Below are positions 11,090 through 21,168 of a DNA stretch of 64,000 bases, piece after piece. The notes below the pieces were generated by a model, which saw only the letters and a list, made by a program, of their open reading frames with translations, ran no database searches and was not told where the DNA came from. Each line of letters opens with the position of its first letter. The first letter of the stretch is position 1. This stretch comes from Perognathus longimembris pacificus (taxonomy: Eukaryota; Chordata; Mammalia; Rodentia; Heteromyidae). The stretch covers positions 24,454,073 through 24,518,072 of the forward strand of contig NC_063181.1 in NCBI RefSeq assembly GCF_023159225.1. The letters are read 5' to 3'. Made by a program: the position numbers and the translations under genes.

Positions 11090-12290
11090 AGCCCGGACGA
11101 GGCGGTGGGGAGGCGGGACGTGGACCCCGGCTCCGAGGGGGACGGGCGGGCGGAGAACCGGACCCCAAGTTATAAACACTCCCCCGCTGAGAGATGACAA
11201 CCTCTCTCGCCCGCCCCGGGGTCGCACGCGGCCGAGCCGCGAGGGTCCAGCCTCACACCGGGGGACCTGGGCTTCTCACCTGGTGCCCGAACGCAATCCT
11301 GGCGCTCGGCTCGGGCCAGCCTCCTTCCCTTTCCTCCCTTAAAGGGGTGAGGGCGCCCCACGGGCCACGACCCGAGGCCGAAGTGGGAGGCCGGGGCGTC
11401 GGGGTGAGCGGATGAGTGACACCCGAGAACCCGGGCACTAGGGAAAGCTTCCCGGGCGGCTCTCGGGCGCCGGCCCCCAGGCCGCGCCGCGGGGAGCGGG
11501 GAGCGGGCGGGCGGGCGCCCCGATTGGCCGCGGCCGGCATCGCTCGGTGGGCGAGCCCGGCCGGCGGGGCGGAAAGGAAGTGGCGGCCGCAGCTTTGCAC
11601 CAACCATGTTCGGCCGGCGGGCGAGAGCCGCCCGGCGCCCCGAGCCGGGTCGGAGGGCACGGGGCGGGCACTGGCGTCCGCTCCGCGCCGCCGCCCGCGC
11701 CCCCGGGACCCCGCGGGGCCCCGAGCCGGCCCGCAGGGCGCCGCTCGGTCCCCGGAGGCTCCCCGCCCCCACCTCGCCCGCTCCGTAGCCGGGGCGGGTC
11801 AGGCCCAGCGCGCGCCAGGCCGGCCGGGGGACGCCGGCGGGGACCCGGAGGCGCTAGGCCGCGCTGGGTGCCGAGGACCCCCGCCCCCGGCGCGACCTCC
11901 ACTGGGGACGCGCCCCCTAAAGCCCACGCGCGTCCCGACAAGTGTAACGACCCAGCCCGCAGCGGCCGCGGCCCCGGGGAAGCCGGGCGCGGTGACCAGG
12001 CCCCGTGCCCAGCACCGCTCGGAGCCTGCCCGCTGGCTCCGATCGCCGGCACCCGACACCCACGGTCCTTCGCGGGCCAGTCAAGAGCGCGGTCTTAGAG
12101 GACGCCTCGAGCGCCATCAAGTTCCCTTTCGCCGCGGCTGGAGGCGCCTCTCCCGGGGCCGGGGCGCCGGCAGCCGGGGACGGCGTGGGCTGGCTTATTG
12201 ACACCGGAAACTGCCCGCAGACCGGCGCCGCCAGCGGGCCACCGAGAAAGACCCGCGCCCGTCCTTCCTATCGGGTGGCCACAGTGACTG
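11090..12290. promoter_or_regulatory. Large CpG island, probable promoter
   Basis: About 1.2 kb of very GC-rich, CpG-dense DNA (many CGCC, GGCGCC and CCGCGG sites) against an AT-rich background, typical of a mammalian promoter. Visible elements include a TATA-like 'ttataaaca' at 11170-11178, an inverted CCAAT box at 11523-11527 ('attgg'), numerous GC boxes and an ETS-like 'accggaaact' near 12203. Long open frames on both strands have overlapping Arg/Pro/Gly/Ala-rich translations typical of GC-rich DNA. Transcription direction cannot be decided, and a divergent promoter is possible. Confidence 0.85.
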
Positions 12291-12454
12291 TAAACACGCG
12301 ACAGTTTTGTTTTAAATGAGGCCCGAGTCCAGCAGACCTGCACCCGCACTGTCTGTTCCTAGGGCGCATGATCACACAGCAGGTCTCTGGGTCCACGGAG
12401 CCACCTCCCCGCATCTGCAAATCCAAAAGTGAAATCAAACCTCCACCAACCTCC

Positions 12455-12510
12455 TCCTCCCGCTCAACCTCCTCCTCCTCCTCCTCTTCCTTCTCCTCCT
12501 CCTCCTTGCA
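12455..12510 (+). repeat. (TCC)n microsatellite
   Basis: Repeats of 'cctcctcct' with minor interruptions between the two CpG islands. The serine-rich frame across it (12368-12622) is not supported as coding. Confidence 0.85.
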
Positions 12511-12639
12511 GCCTCAGCAGCCCCAAGAGCAGCCACGGCAACAGAAGCAGCTTCCCCTAAAATCTGAGGATCCAGAATTGCGCCGACAGTTTCCTCCAAA
12601 AACCAGTATTGATTATTTATAAACCCCGGCGTATATACG

Positions 12640-12690
12640 TACATGCATATACCTATGCTATGTAATATATATACATATATATATATATCC
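12640..12690 (+). repeat. TA-rich microsatellite
   Basis: 'tatatacatatatatata' type repeat, AT-rich, between two CpG islands. Confidence 0.8.
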
Positions 12691-13019
12691 CCCCTACACA
12701 CTTCTGCAGAACACCGTGTCAAAACATCAGCACGCGCAGACATACACAAGCTCCTCGGAAACATGCCCAGGAGAGAAACAACACGCACAGTCACAACTAT
12801 TATCTTAAAAAAAAAAAATGTTACCTCTCAGTGTGCTGCTTTGTTTTTGTTTGTTTTCACGCTACCAATACAATCCCGCAAGGTTTAAGTGTTGCTAGGG
12901 TGTGTGAAATGGAAATGAAAGCCCGTCAGTTGAATAATCGCAGGAGCAAAACTAAAAGTTAGTCCCCGAGCCGCCTGAGAACGGTCCAGATCGAAAGCAA
13001 AACAAGGAGAGGAAACTGC

Positions 13020-13400
13020 GAGGAGCGGCGGCTGGAAATCCCCCCGCCCCCCGCCCTCCTCCCTCCCTCCCTCCCCCGCCTCCCCCTCCCCCGCCCGCCT
13101 CCCGCCGCCCTTCCTCCCCAGTGTTTGTTTCAAGCTTGTGCAACCGGGAGGTGGAGGCCGCGGGGGTGCGGAAGTTCGCCGCCGCCGCTCATTGGCCGGC
13201 CGCGTCGCTGTCATCCTTTCTCGGAAAAGTCAATTTCATTTTCACTTCCCCTCGTCCGTGAGCAGCGAGCAGCCGCGCGTGAGTTTGGAGCTCTCCCTCC
13301 TCCCGCCCCTCTTCCTCCCGGCGCCCCCTCCCGCCCCCTCGCCCTGGCTGGGGGTCCTGGGGTGGCGGGCACAGGCAATGGGTGTGGGCCTTGGAGCTTG
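13020..13400 (+). promoter_or_regulatory. Second CpG island with ETS/IRF composite motif
   Basis: GC-rich block beginning with a C-rich tract (13040-13115) full of 'ccctcc' units. It contains an inverted CCAAT box (13191-13195). At 13231-13251 a motif reads, on the minus strand, 'ggaagtgaaaatgaaattg'. This combines the ETS-IRF composite element (GGAANNGAAA) with an ISRE-like GAAANNGAAA. A donor-like 'gtgagt' follows at 13279. This suggests a promoter for a plus-strand gene responsive to ETS/IRF factors. The gene is not identified. Confidence 0.7.
13180..13278 (+). other. Candidate non-coding first exon
   Basis: The segment ends in 'cagccgcgc' followed by a consensus splice donor 'gtgagt' (13279-13284) inside the CpG island. 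There is no ATG in a good context, so it would be a 5' UTR exon. The start is not defined by the sequence. Confidence 0.35.
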
Positions 13401-13424
13401 TGGCAGGCGGGAAGGGAATAAAGG

Positions 13425-13480
13425 ATTCTCCATCCTAAGAGCCACCTGCATGGAGAAAAGTGCGCTCGGAGGGTACCCGG
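13425..13480 (+). other. Candidate alternative first coding exon
   Basis: An AT-rich 'aataaagg' (13418-13425) lies upstream of an ATG at 13450. The frame reads MEKSALGGYPG up to a strong donor 'gtaagc' at 13481. The geometry suits a short first coding exon, but no known protein N-terminus is recognised and chance is possible. Confidence 0.2.
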
Positions 13481-13519
13481 GTAAGCCCAGGGGCACTTGC
13501 CATACAGCGGGTAGTTAAG

Positions 13520-13785
13520 GGGTGCTTACAGCGTCCGTGCTCGGTGAACAGGAACTCAGTTTTTTGGAACGCAGCCTGCCTCCAAGGAATCAAGTAGTAA
13601 GTTGATGAAATGGCAGCATTCCTGGTGTCTCTGCGTTACTGGCAAGGGCCCTTGTCCCCTGTTTGAGAGGCCAGCCTTGTCTGACATCCCATACTCCCAC
13701 CCTCGGACTTAGGAAAGGCCTGCCTCTTGTCAGTCACTGTCCAGAGTGACCGTCCACTGTGCCACACCAGGACCCTTACTGCAGG
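13520..13785. other. Unique sequence downstream of CpG island
   Basis: No repeat recognised. Compatible with the start of a first intron. Confidence 0.4.
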
Positions 13786-13787
13786 AT

Positions 13788-13912
13788 GAAGGCCAAGTTC
13801 AAATTTGGCCTTCTTAATTTACTAGCTGGGCATTCTTGACCAGTTTTCCACTCTGTCCAATGGAAACACATTCGAGAGAATACATGATACCGTACAGCAG
13901 ATAGGCAGGTGC
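13788..13912 (+). mobile_element. MIR SINE remnant
   Basis: Core-like succession 'caagttcaaatttggcc', 'ttactagctgggca', 'ttttccactctgtccaatgg' follows the order of mammalian-wide interspersed repeats. Confidence 0.6.
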
Positions 13913-13914
13913 TA

Positions 13915-14338
13915 CCACTGTCACCTGTTATCCCAACTAGCACAGCTCGCTTGGGGTCTACTCCTTTTTAGATCACTTGGTTTGAAAGTATAGGTTGACA
14001 CTTAGTTCTAGCTATTGTATCCTGATTTACAGTTTCATCAGCTTTCTATACTAATTTGTCTACAAACTAGAGAAAATCTTTCCCAGGAGACCAAAGCAAG
14101 CTATAATGTAAACATTTCCTAAAAAAAAAAAATCTCCACCAACACCTCTGTCATGGAAATGCTGAATTCTACTGACCAGAAAATGAAAAGTATCTAAGTT
14201 ATGCAAGTGGCAAGGAAATAGCTGAAGGTTTATGACACTATCTTGTGGCTATCTCAAAATAGATCACATTTCACACATTATTCTTTATTCTTTAATAACA
14301 GTTGCATTCATAGCTCATACATCAGTAACCATAATTAT
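13915..14338. other. Unique sequence, no gene seen
   Basis: AT-leaning DNA with no recognised repeat or exon. Confidence 0.35.
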
Positions 14339-14339
14339 A

Positions 14340-14422
14340 TGCAAGGAGGCAGAGCTCAAGTGGTAAGGCACTAGCCTAGAAAGCTTGAGGCCTTATGTTT
14401 GATCCCCAGTCCTGGACAAGAC
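14340..14422 (+). mobile_element. ID-like SINE monomer
   Basis: Single tRNA-like monomer with A box 'gagctcaagtggtaag' and B box 'gtttgatccccagtcctg'. There is no Geo half or clear A-tail. Confidence 0.7.
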
Positions 14423-14424
14423 AG

Positions 14425-15035
14425 AGAAAGCACTTGTTTTCCTTGGAGGGGGAAGGAGATGGAGAAAGGTGAGGGATTCAAGGTGATCTTTTTTATTGTT
14501 ATTATTTTTTCTTGCTCATTGCATGCATGAGACTCTAATTTCACTTGAGGAGCCTCTGGGTGCAAGTGCTGGCCAGCTCATAATGGCTTTCTGAAGTCTG
14601 TGACAGGTAGGTGCCTCTGGAATGAATTTAGGATAAGGCCATGCCTATAGAAATCTACCCTGCATCATAACTTCCTATTACCATGCAGAAAGGATAGTGC
14701 TAGAAGCTGACTTGCTGGGTACATTACCATAGTTGACCTCCTAGACAGTATCTGCACTTCTCTAAGACTGATTTTGCAGTGCTGAGGATTGAATCCAAAG
14801 TCAGTCTTTGTTTTTGCTATCTTCCTGCCCACAATACACATCTAGTCAGTCCTGTCCTATTGCTTTGTGATACCACGTGCATAGTCTCTGGACCTGGTCT
14901 ATATCTAGAACTCTGCCTTCCCTTATTGTAACTATTGGGAATCTTGCTTCCAATCCATGCCCTTGGACTCCTGCAAGCTAGTGACCAGACTGTTAGCCAA
15001 GTTAGGAAGGTCAAAACCTCTCCGTAGCTTTCAGA
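14425..15035. other. Unique sequence, no gene seen
   Basis: No recognised repeat or exon except low-complexity T-rich patches near 14490. Confidence 0.35.
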
Positions 15036-15150
15036 ATAAAGGCCATATTATTTGACAAGATGCCTAAAGTCCATTGTAATTTGTTGGCAGATTGCTTTTC
15101 TAGCTTCATGCCTGGCAAGCCCTACATCTCTCCCTTTCCAAACTAGTTGC
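15035..15150. mobile_element. Probable ancient L2-type repeat
   Basis: 'ttcagaataaaggccatatt' followed by 'ttctagcttcatgcctgg' and 'cctacatctctccc' recalls a common ancient mammalian repeat motif. The family assignment is from memory and uncertain. Confidence 0.35.
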
Positions 15151-15420
15151 CTTCTTACTGTAGGAGATCAGAGGCATCTTCAGTCCCTGTCTGATCCTTA
15201 CCCTGACACTTAGCAGCACATAGGTACTTAAGTATTTGTGAACATTGCTCATTTATTTAACTGCTTGTAAAATATTTTAGACTTTGTTTTATATATACAC
15301 TTTGTTTTAATATATTTATATTAGAATTTGTTTTATATTTCAACAATGTTTCAATATAAATGTAGCTAATATTTATTGGGCAGAACTCAGAAAATATAGA
15401 AAAGTTGAAGAAGAAACTAT
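15150..15420. other. AT-rich unique sequence
   Basis: Contains short self-similar 'tttgttttatat' and 'tttgttttaata' units at 15283-15340. No gene signal. Confidence 0.35.
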
Positions 15421-15423
15421 GGC

Positions 15424-15640
15424 TAAGTTGAGCGCCAGTGGCACATGCCTGTAATCCTAGCTACTCAGGAGCCTGAGATCTGAGGCTCATGGTTTGAATC
15501 CAGTCCATGAGACTCTTGTCTCTAGTTAAGCACAGAAAAAGCCAGAAGTGGCTCAAGTGGTAGAGTGCTAGCCTTGAGCAAAAAGGAGCTCTGAGGCAGT
15601 ACCCAGGCCCAGAGTTCAAGCCCTAGGACTAGAAAAAAAA
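15424..15640 (+). mobile_element. B1-Geo composite SINE
   Basis: A B1-derived left half ('cacatgcctgtaatcctagc', 'tactcaggagcctgagatct') runs through 'actcttgtctctagttaagc' into a Geo right half ('gaagtggctcaagtggtaga', 'gtgctagccttgagc', 'gagttcaagccctaggac') and an A-tail. The Geo monomer here is fused to B1 rather than to the ID-like monomer. Confidence 0.85.
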
Positions 15641-15659
15641 AAAAAGAATTAAAAAAAGA

Positions 15660-15975
15660 AAATATGGTTAGGTGATACACACCTATAAACACTTTGCTTG
15701 GTAGGCAGAGATGAGGGATCACTAGTTTGAGGCAAGCCTGGTTTACAAAGTTCTTATCTCAAAAAACTAAGGACTGAGCTGAGTATAGTAGCTCACACTT
15801 ACTAAGCCTAGCTATTTGGGAGACTTGAGACCAACCCAGACAATTATGGAGGCCTTATTTCAAAGAACATGCCAGATGTGGTGGCAGTGAGGCAAGAGGC
15901 ATAGGTAGAAGATCAGGCGCTGATGGTAGGCTTGGGCAAAAAGCATGAATCCCTATCTGAAAATTCACCAAAGCA
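15660..15975 (+). mobile_element. Diverged B1 SINE cluster
   Basis: Three successive B1-like bodies: 'ggttaggtgatacacaccta', 'gctgagtatagtagctcaca' and 'gccagatgtggtggcagtg'. Each is partial, and they abut one another. Confidence 0.65.
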
Positions 15976-16140
15976 CAAAGGGCTAGGGGCATGATTGAAG
16001 TAGTAGAACACTTGTCTAGCAAGCATGAAGCCTTCAGCTTAAACCTTAGTACTGAAACAATACTTGGGCATGGAGGTGTAGCTTGGTAGTAGAGTGTTTG
16101 CATAGCTTACAAAGCCTGGGCTCAATCCCCTTAGGAAGCA
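15976..16140 (+). mobile_element. Two ID-like monomers in tandem
   Basis: First monomer 'gggctaggggcatgattgaa' to 'ccttagtactg', second 'ggcatggaggtgtagcttgg' to 'gctcaatccccttagg'. Each has A-box and B-box-like segments typical of tRNA-Ala-derived ID sequences. Confidence 0.65.
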
Positions 16141-16144
16141 AAGT

Positions 16145-17315
16145 AGGAAGAAAGGGAGCGAAGGAGGAAAGCAGGGCAAAGAGTAGCCATCTGTTATTTG
16201 TATGTATTTCCTACTAGTAATTTTTAAGGTGTCTCTACACGGTGTAGTAATGTTGATTGTGCTTTCTGCTCTCCCTGCCTTTATATCCTTGTGTCCTGTT
16301 CTCTCTCTTAGCTCATTCTTCTTCTTCTGCCAGCCCCCTAAATTATGGTGTTTCCAAGCATTCTTTCCTCAACCCTCTTATTTTCTCATTCTCTGCACTT
16401 TTCTTTTTGGGTACTTTCTTCCACACCCAAAGCTTCAAATACATCACCAACAGTTCTCAATTTCCAATCCTTCTATTTACAATTTTCCAATCACACAGTG
16501 GTGAAAAGGGCATATACATTTATTTACTAGAAACCATACTGCAGATTTTGACTGTTGGTTGACCTTTTCCTAGGCTAACAGTAAGTGGTAAAATACTCAG
16601 TCCCCATTGGCAGGGAATCTTAGCTCTCAGTCAGCCCAAAGATCACAAGGTGAAACAGCCCATACCCTAGAGTGAATTGGCTGTAAGCCATGATGTCCCA
16701 TAGGCTAGAAGTATCAAATACACTTTCAGAATAGACTATTTTCAACTTACAGTGGGTTTACTGCTGAATGTAGCCCCATTATAAGTTGAGTGATGCCCAT
16801 ATTGAGTGATGATTTCAAAATCTAACATCTTCACTGGACATATTACTTAGTAGACCTTCCTTAGGTGACAATGATGAGCAAGAAGAAGAAACATGCAAAA
16901 CTAAGCTCTTTTCTCACAGCCTTACATTTGTCACTTCATGGACTAGCTAGGAAACTGAGAGAAAACAGACTTGCCCCCTTTCCTGAGTCTCTGCATCTCC
17001 CCAAGGCCTGAATACTGTGTACAATTTTCCAGACCCCTAAACTCATAAAATATAGAATGAATTTCACTCTGTCCTTAGGCCTTTGATGACATGTAACAGA
17101 CTAAAGATGTAAATATTCAGAGACACAAAATATCCACATGGTATTGATAGGCACAGTCCAGAAATATTTCTTAGCTCTTTGATGAGATGCATGTAGTCAT
17201 AAATCTCTGTGGAAAAAATAGAACCAGTATAGTCAAGTATAACCTTTATGAAAGTCTGTGGATAAAAGTACCAGTTGATATTCAAGGATGTCTAACCAAA
17301 CACATTAGTCTAATA
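16145..17315. other. Unique sequence, no gene seen
   Basis: About 1.2 kb. A pyrimidine-rich stretch (16295-16480) yields overlapping hydrophobic frames that are not convincing as protein. No repeats recognised. Confidence 0.4.
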
Positions 17316-17331
17316 TAAAAATTTAGTTGAG

Positions 17332-17538
17332 GGGCTGGGGATATAGCCTAGTGGCAAGAGTGCCTGCCTCGGATACACGAGGCCCTAGGTTCGATTCCCC
17401 AGCACCACATATACAGAAAACGGCCAGAAGCGGCGCTGTGGCTCAAGTGGCAGAGTGCTAGCCTTGAGCGGGAAGAAGCCAGGGACAGTGCTCAGGCCCT
17501 GAGACCAAGGCCCAGGACTGGCAAAAAAAAAAAAAAAA
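17332..17538 (+). mobile_element. IDL-Geo SINE, young subfamily
   Basis: Near-perfect dimer with diagnostic 'gatatagcctagtggcaag', 'ctgcctcggatacacgagg' and 'ttgagcgggaagaag'. A ~21-base A-tail and TSD 'aaaaatttagttgag' (17317-17331, repeated after the tail at 17539-17553) show a recent insertion. Confidence 0.98.
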
Positions 17539-17554
17539 AAAAATTTAGTTGAGC

Positions 17555-18240
17555 CATCTTATTCAGTAAAACTGGAATGTCCTCCTAGATCAAGGAGTGA
17601 GGAATGCAACATCTTAAAAGACCTGGATGCTTAGGGACTAATTTCTTTTCAGGGGAGTTGGGGAAAGACAAGGAATATTTGAATAGGGTATTGAGAACTC
17701 TCTCCATGAGTGGACCGCTGCCTTCCAAGGAGTTTCCTTACAGTCTAGTTGATTGATACATTAATTTCTATTGTAGCACCCAGAGAGTGGCAAGAATATC
17801 AACTCTGCCTATGAACACAGCCTTCAGAATTGATTGGCAGATTGGACATAGAGGTTAGGTTTGGGTTAGTGTGGAGTTAGGGTTATAAACAAGAATTGTA
17901 ATTAAAGTTAATGTATAATGCTCCAGCTAATGTGTAATGCACCAGTATACTAAGGAGAAGGGTATTTGTAGCTATGATTAACTAAGGGGCTCACTTGCCT
18001 GTCGCTGTTCCTTGCTCCACAGGACCACTAGTACTACTTCTGTGCTGGCCTCTGGGGTTCTCCTCAACAATGCCAAAACTTAGGAGTTGGACAGTCATGG
18101 AATACAAGGGTTCCACACTTTCCAGAGCAACAGACCAAGAGGAAGCCATCAATACTAGCCCTGTATTGCAAGTATTACCATGAAGTCCAAATTGAATAAA
18201 AATAGAGCCAAGTGAAACCGTAGTTGGAGTTGTAGAACTG
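17555..18240. other. Unique sequence, no gene seen
   Basis: No repeat recognised. A short frame at 17995-18183 is not supported as coding. Confidence 0.35.
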
Positions 18241-18277
18241 ATGAAGTTACAGCAATGGGTTGTTTTTTTTTTTTTCT

Positions 18278-18467
18278 TGCCAGTCCTGGGGCTTGAGCTC
18301 AGGGCCTGAACGCTGTCGGTGTCTTCCTTTTGCTCAAGGCTAGCAGTCTACCACTTCAGCCACTGCACCACTTCTGGCTTTTTCTGTTTATGTGGTGCAA
18401 AGGAATGGAACCCAGGGTTTCATGCATGCTAGGCAAGCACTCTACCACTAAGCCACATTCCCAGCCC
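18278..18467 (-). mobile_element. IDL-Geo dimeric SINE, older
   Basis: Antisense dimer with several substitutions. An imperfect TSD pairs 'agttacagcaa' (18245) with 'aattacagcaa' (18468). T-rich antisense tail at 18261-18275. Confidence 0.92.
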
Positions 18468-18474
18468 AATTACA

Positions 18475-19130
18475 GCAACTTTTAATCAAAGTTCAAGAAC
18501 CATTGATATCATTTGAAGAAATTCTTTAGCATATTTGACCATTGGTTCCTGTGATAATTCTTTCCATTTTACTAAAAATTGTGAAATGAGAGTTTTCCTG
18601 TTGCAATTATTCTTCGAAAATAGTGAGTAATAAATGCTAATTCTGCTCTGTTCTGATGAAAGGAACTAACTTTAAAAAAAAAAACTGCTGGGATTTCATT
18701 ATTCATTGTAGATGCTGGGGTTGGGAGAAGGAGCAAAATTTTCTTTTCCAAAGGGAAGAATTTCAACTCTGAAAACTCTGATTTGGGGGACATAATTTCC
18801 CAAGTGGCTATGAAATATTCATTTTTCACTATGAGGATAAACTATAGTGTTGCTATTACTTTGAAACATGAGTGGGAAAGTATCTGTAGCATTATCTTGC
18901 AATGCTTCAGAATGAAGTACTATGTTAATTTTAGGGACTCTAGACAAAAATTGCAAATTTGTAAGCTAGATTCAACAAACCACTGTATATTCCCTGGTTG
19001 CCAGTACAGTTGAAGATTTTTTTGTTACATTTTCTACTGCTTCTCTGTAGGTTTCTCAGTCTCTGCATGTGAAGCTGAGGCCTCCGGTGTGTTTTCTTTC
19101 TCCCCAAACTTTCTAGCGTTTTGAACAACA
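18475..19130. other. Unique sequence, no gene seen
   Basis: AT-rich, no recognised repeat, no supported exon. Confidence 0.35.
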
Positions 19131-19133
19131 CAC

Positions 19134-19178
<45 letters not shown>
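19134..19178 (+). repeat. (TTTC)n microsatellite
   Basis: About ten 'tttc' units. It adjoins the antisense A-tail of the next SINE and probably grew from it. Confidence 0.92.
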
Positions 19179-19206
19179 TTCTTCTTCTCCTTTTTTTTTT
19201 TTTTTT

Positions 19207-19400
19207 TGCCAGTCCTGGGGCTTGAACTCAGGGCCTGAGCAGGGGACACCTGGCTTTGTTTTGCTCAAGACTAGCACTCTGCCAACTTCAGCCACAGCTC
19301 CACTTCTGGCCTTTTCTATGTTTGTGGTACTGAGGAATGGAACCTAGGGCTTCGTATATATGAGGCAAGTACTCTTGCCACTAGGCCATATTCCCAACCC
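19207..19400 (-). mobile_element. IDL-Geo dimeric SINE
   Basis: Antisense dimer, diverged ('gagcaggggacacctggc'). The flanks 'acacctttctt' and 'acatctttctt' look like a TSD separated by the expanded (TTTC)n tail. Confidence 0.9.
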
Positions 19401-19404
19401 CACA

Positions 19405-19855
19405 TCTTTCTTCTATTAGACAATGATTGTAAATTTGCCAATAAGGAATAATGAATAGTGCCACAAATGAAAGTTGAGCATTATTTTTCAATTCCTTCAC
19501 TTCCTCAAAGTATCTCCATTTCAGTCCTAAGTATGGGTGACAGTAAACACATACAGCCCCTGGGGCCTCCTCTTTTGCCTCTAGTGCACTTCCACACATA
19601 ACTTCTCCCAAGCTGACTAAGCATCATAATGGTGCCATACCCTAAAGCCTTCTGTTAGGGTCTTGAACAGAACCAGTCCTTTCTCACTATCAGGAGTGAG
19701 GACAATAGAAAAATTAATAGACAAAACAGTAAGTATAGCTATTTTCCTCTACAGAAAATAGGCAAGATCTTTGAGAGAAACTACTGTGTTTGCATAGGTA
19801 ATCAAGGACGCTTGCCCAAGAAAGGATTTCAACCAAGACTAGAGGAAGACAAGTT
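19405..19855. other. Unique sequence, no gene seen
   Basis: No repeat recognised and no supported exon. Confidence 0.35.
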
Positions 19856-19857
19856 TC

Positions 19858-20260
19858 TGTATTAGTTTCTTCAGCTGCTGTAACAAAGTACCACAAGTGG
19901 CTTACAGACCAGAACGTTACTGCTGCAGTTATAGAGATGAAGGTGTCTAAGAGTTTGATCAATTTTGAAAGCTGTGCTTCCTGCCTCCCCACTGCCAATG
20001 GTTTGGCAGTAGTCCTGGCATTCTCTGGCGTGTAAACAGATCACCTTGGTTTCATTTTGAGGTTCCTAGAGTATTGTCCATGAATGTGTGTGAATATCTA
20101 TATTTCCCCTGGTTTTAAGAACACGTCGTGTATTGGTCAGCTTGGATTAGGAGTCCAACCTACACCAGTACAATGTCATCATAACTGATGGCATCTACAA
20201 GGACCATTTTTTTTTTCAAATCAGGTCACTTTCTGGAGGTGAGGGCATTAATATAAAGAT
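19858..20260 (-). mobile_element. MLT1-type MaLR LTR, antisense
   Basis: Begins 'gtattagtttcttcagctgc' 'tgtaacaaagtaccaca', the classic antisense end of MLT1 LTRs. It continues through 'cttggattaggag' and ends near 'caaatcaggtcactttctgg' and 'gggcattaat'. Non-coding LTR fossil of an ERVL-MaLR element, with no viral genes present. Confidence 0.8.
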
Positions 20261-20261
20261 C

Positions 20262-20910
20262 AGATGAGGGAAAGCAGACTCAGCTGTGAGAGTACCAGTT
20301 GTAGATAACAAGCAGAGGGAAGAGTTGGGGCAGTTGATATAAGGAGCAGAGTCTGGCCTATCAGAGAACTGACAAAAAGTGTGACTTCTGAATCACGTGT
20401 GAGGATGAGAAGAATATAAATCACAGTGGGCAGGTGGGCAGAAGTGAGGAGTTTGGAGTTTATTCTGCCAGCAATGGGAAGATTTTGAAGGATTCCAAAC
20501 AGAACCCACCTGTGGCTCTCAGCAGTCCTGTTATACCCTTCCAGGGAAATGCAAAGATTTACCTTGCTGGTCTCGTAGCATTTCAACAGTTCTCTTCCAT
20601 TACAGAACAAATTGACTGAGAAGCAGTATTGTTTTATTATTTTTGTATTCTGTTTTTGAATTTCTAGGTCAAAATGTTTATTTCCCCCCCTTAAATTTCT
20701 CTCTCAATTTCACTTCTACGGATAAATAATTGATTTCAGTAGTGTGTTCGTATACTCCTTCTACCAAAAAAAAAAAACACCCAAAAACCACTTTTTATTT
20801 AAAAAGAGGGAGGAGGAAGAAGAAGAAGAAGATTCACTCAAATGTGGGTTTTGGCACACACAATTTTCGCCAGACTATTTTGAGTAAATAAAGATTTTCA
20901 GAGATTATGT
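20262..20910. other. Unique sequence, no gene seen
   Basis: Includes a poly-A run near 20766 and a short (AGA)n at 20817-20833. Nothing coding is supported. Confidence 0.35.
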
Positions 20911-20913
20911 TGA

Positions 20914-21042
20914 TGTAGACTGAGCTTCATTCCAAAATTGAAATTATTTCAAATGTATTTCACTTTTTTTTCTGGTTCTGGGGCTTGAACTCAGGGCCTG
21001 AGCACTGTCCCTGGCTTCTTTTTGCTCAAGGTTAGCACTTCA
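20914..21042 (-). repeat. Source arm of a 130-bp inverted duplication
   Basis: Holds 50 bp of unique flank (20914-20963) plus the 3' ~75 bp of an antisense IDL-Geo SINE. The reverse complement reappears at 22337-22466 with about three substitutions and one A-run length change. The duplicated piece crosses the SINE boundary, so it is not simply another SINE copy. Confidence 0.92.
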
Positions 21043-21144
21043 CCCCTTGAGCCACAGTGCCACTTCTGGCTTTTTCTATATATGTGGTGCTGAGGAATCG
21101 AACCCAGGCCAGCACTCTACCACTAGGCCATAATCCCAGCCCTG
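20972..21144 (-). mobile_element. IDL-Geo SINE, antisense
   Basis: Antisense dimer with private changes ('ttagcacttcacccc') and a short deletion in the left monomer ('gaacccaggccagcactc'). Confidence 0.93.
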
Positions 21145-21168
21145 CCCTTTTTTATAATTCCTATGGTT

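Noticed and set aside
11416..12201. 261-residue frame and several shorter ones on both strands in the CpG island
   Set aside because: Stop codons are rare in very GC-rich DNA. The translations are Arg/Pro/Gly/Ala-rich with overlapping long frames on both strands and no recognised domain.
12368..12622. Serine-rich 84-residue frame
   Set aside because: Mostly (TCC)n microsatellite translation. No splice or conservation evidence.
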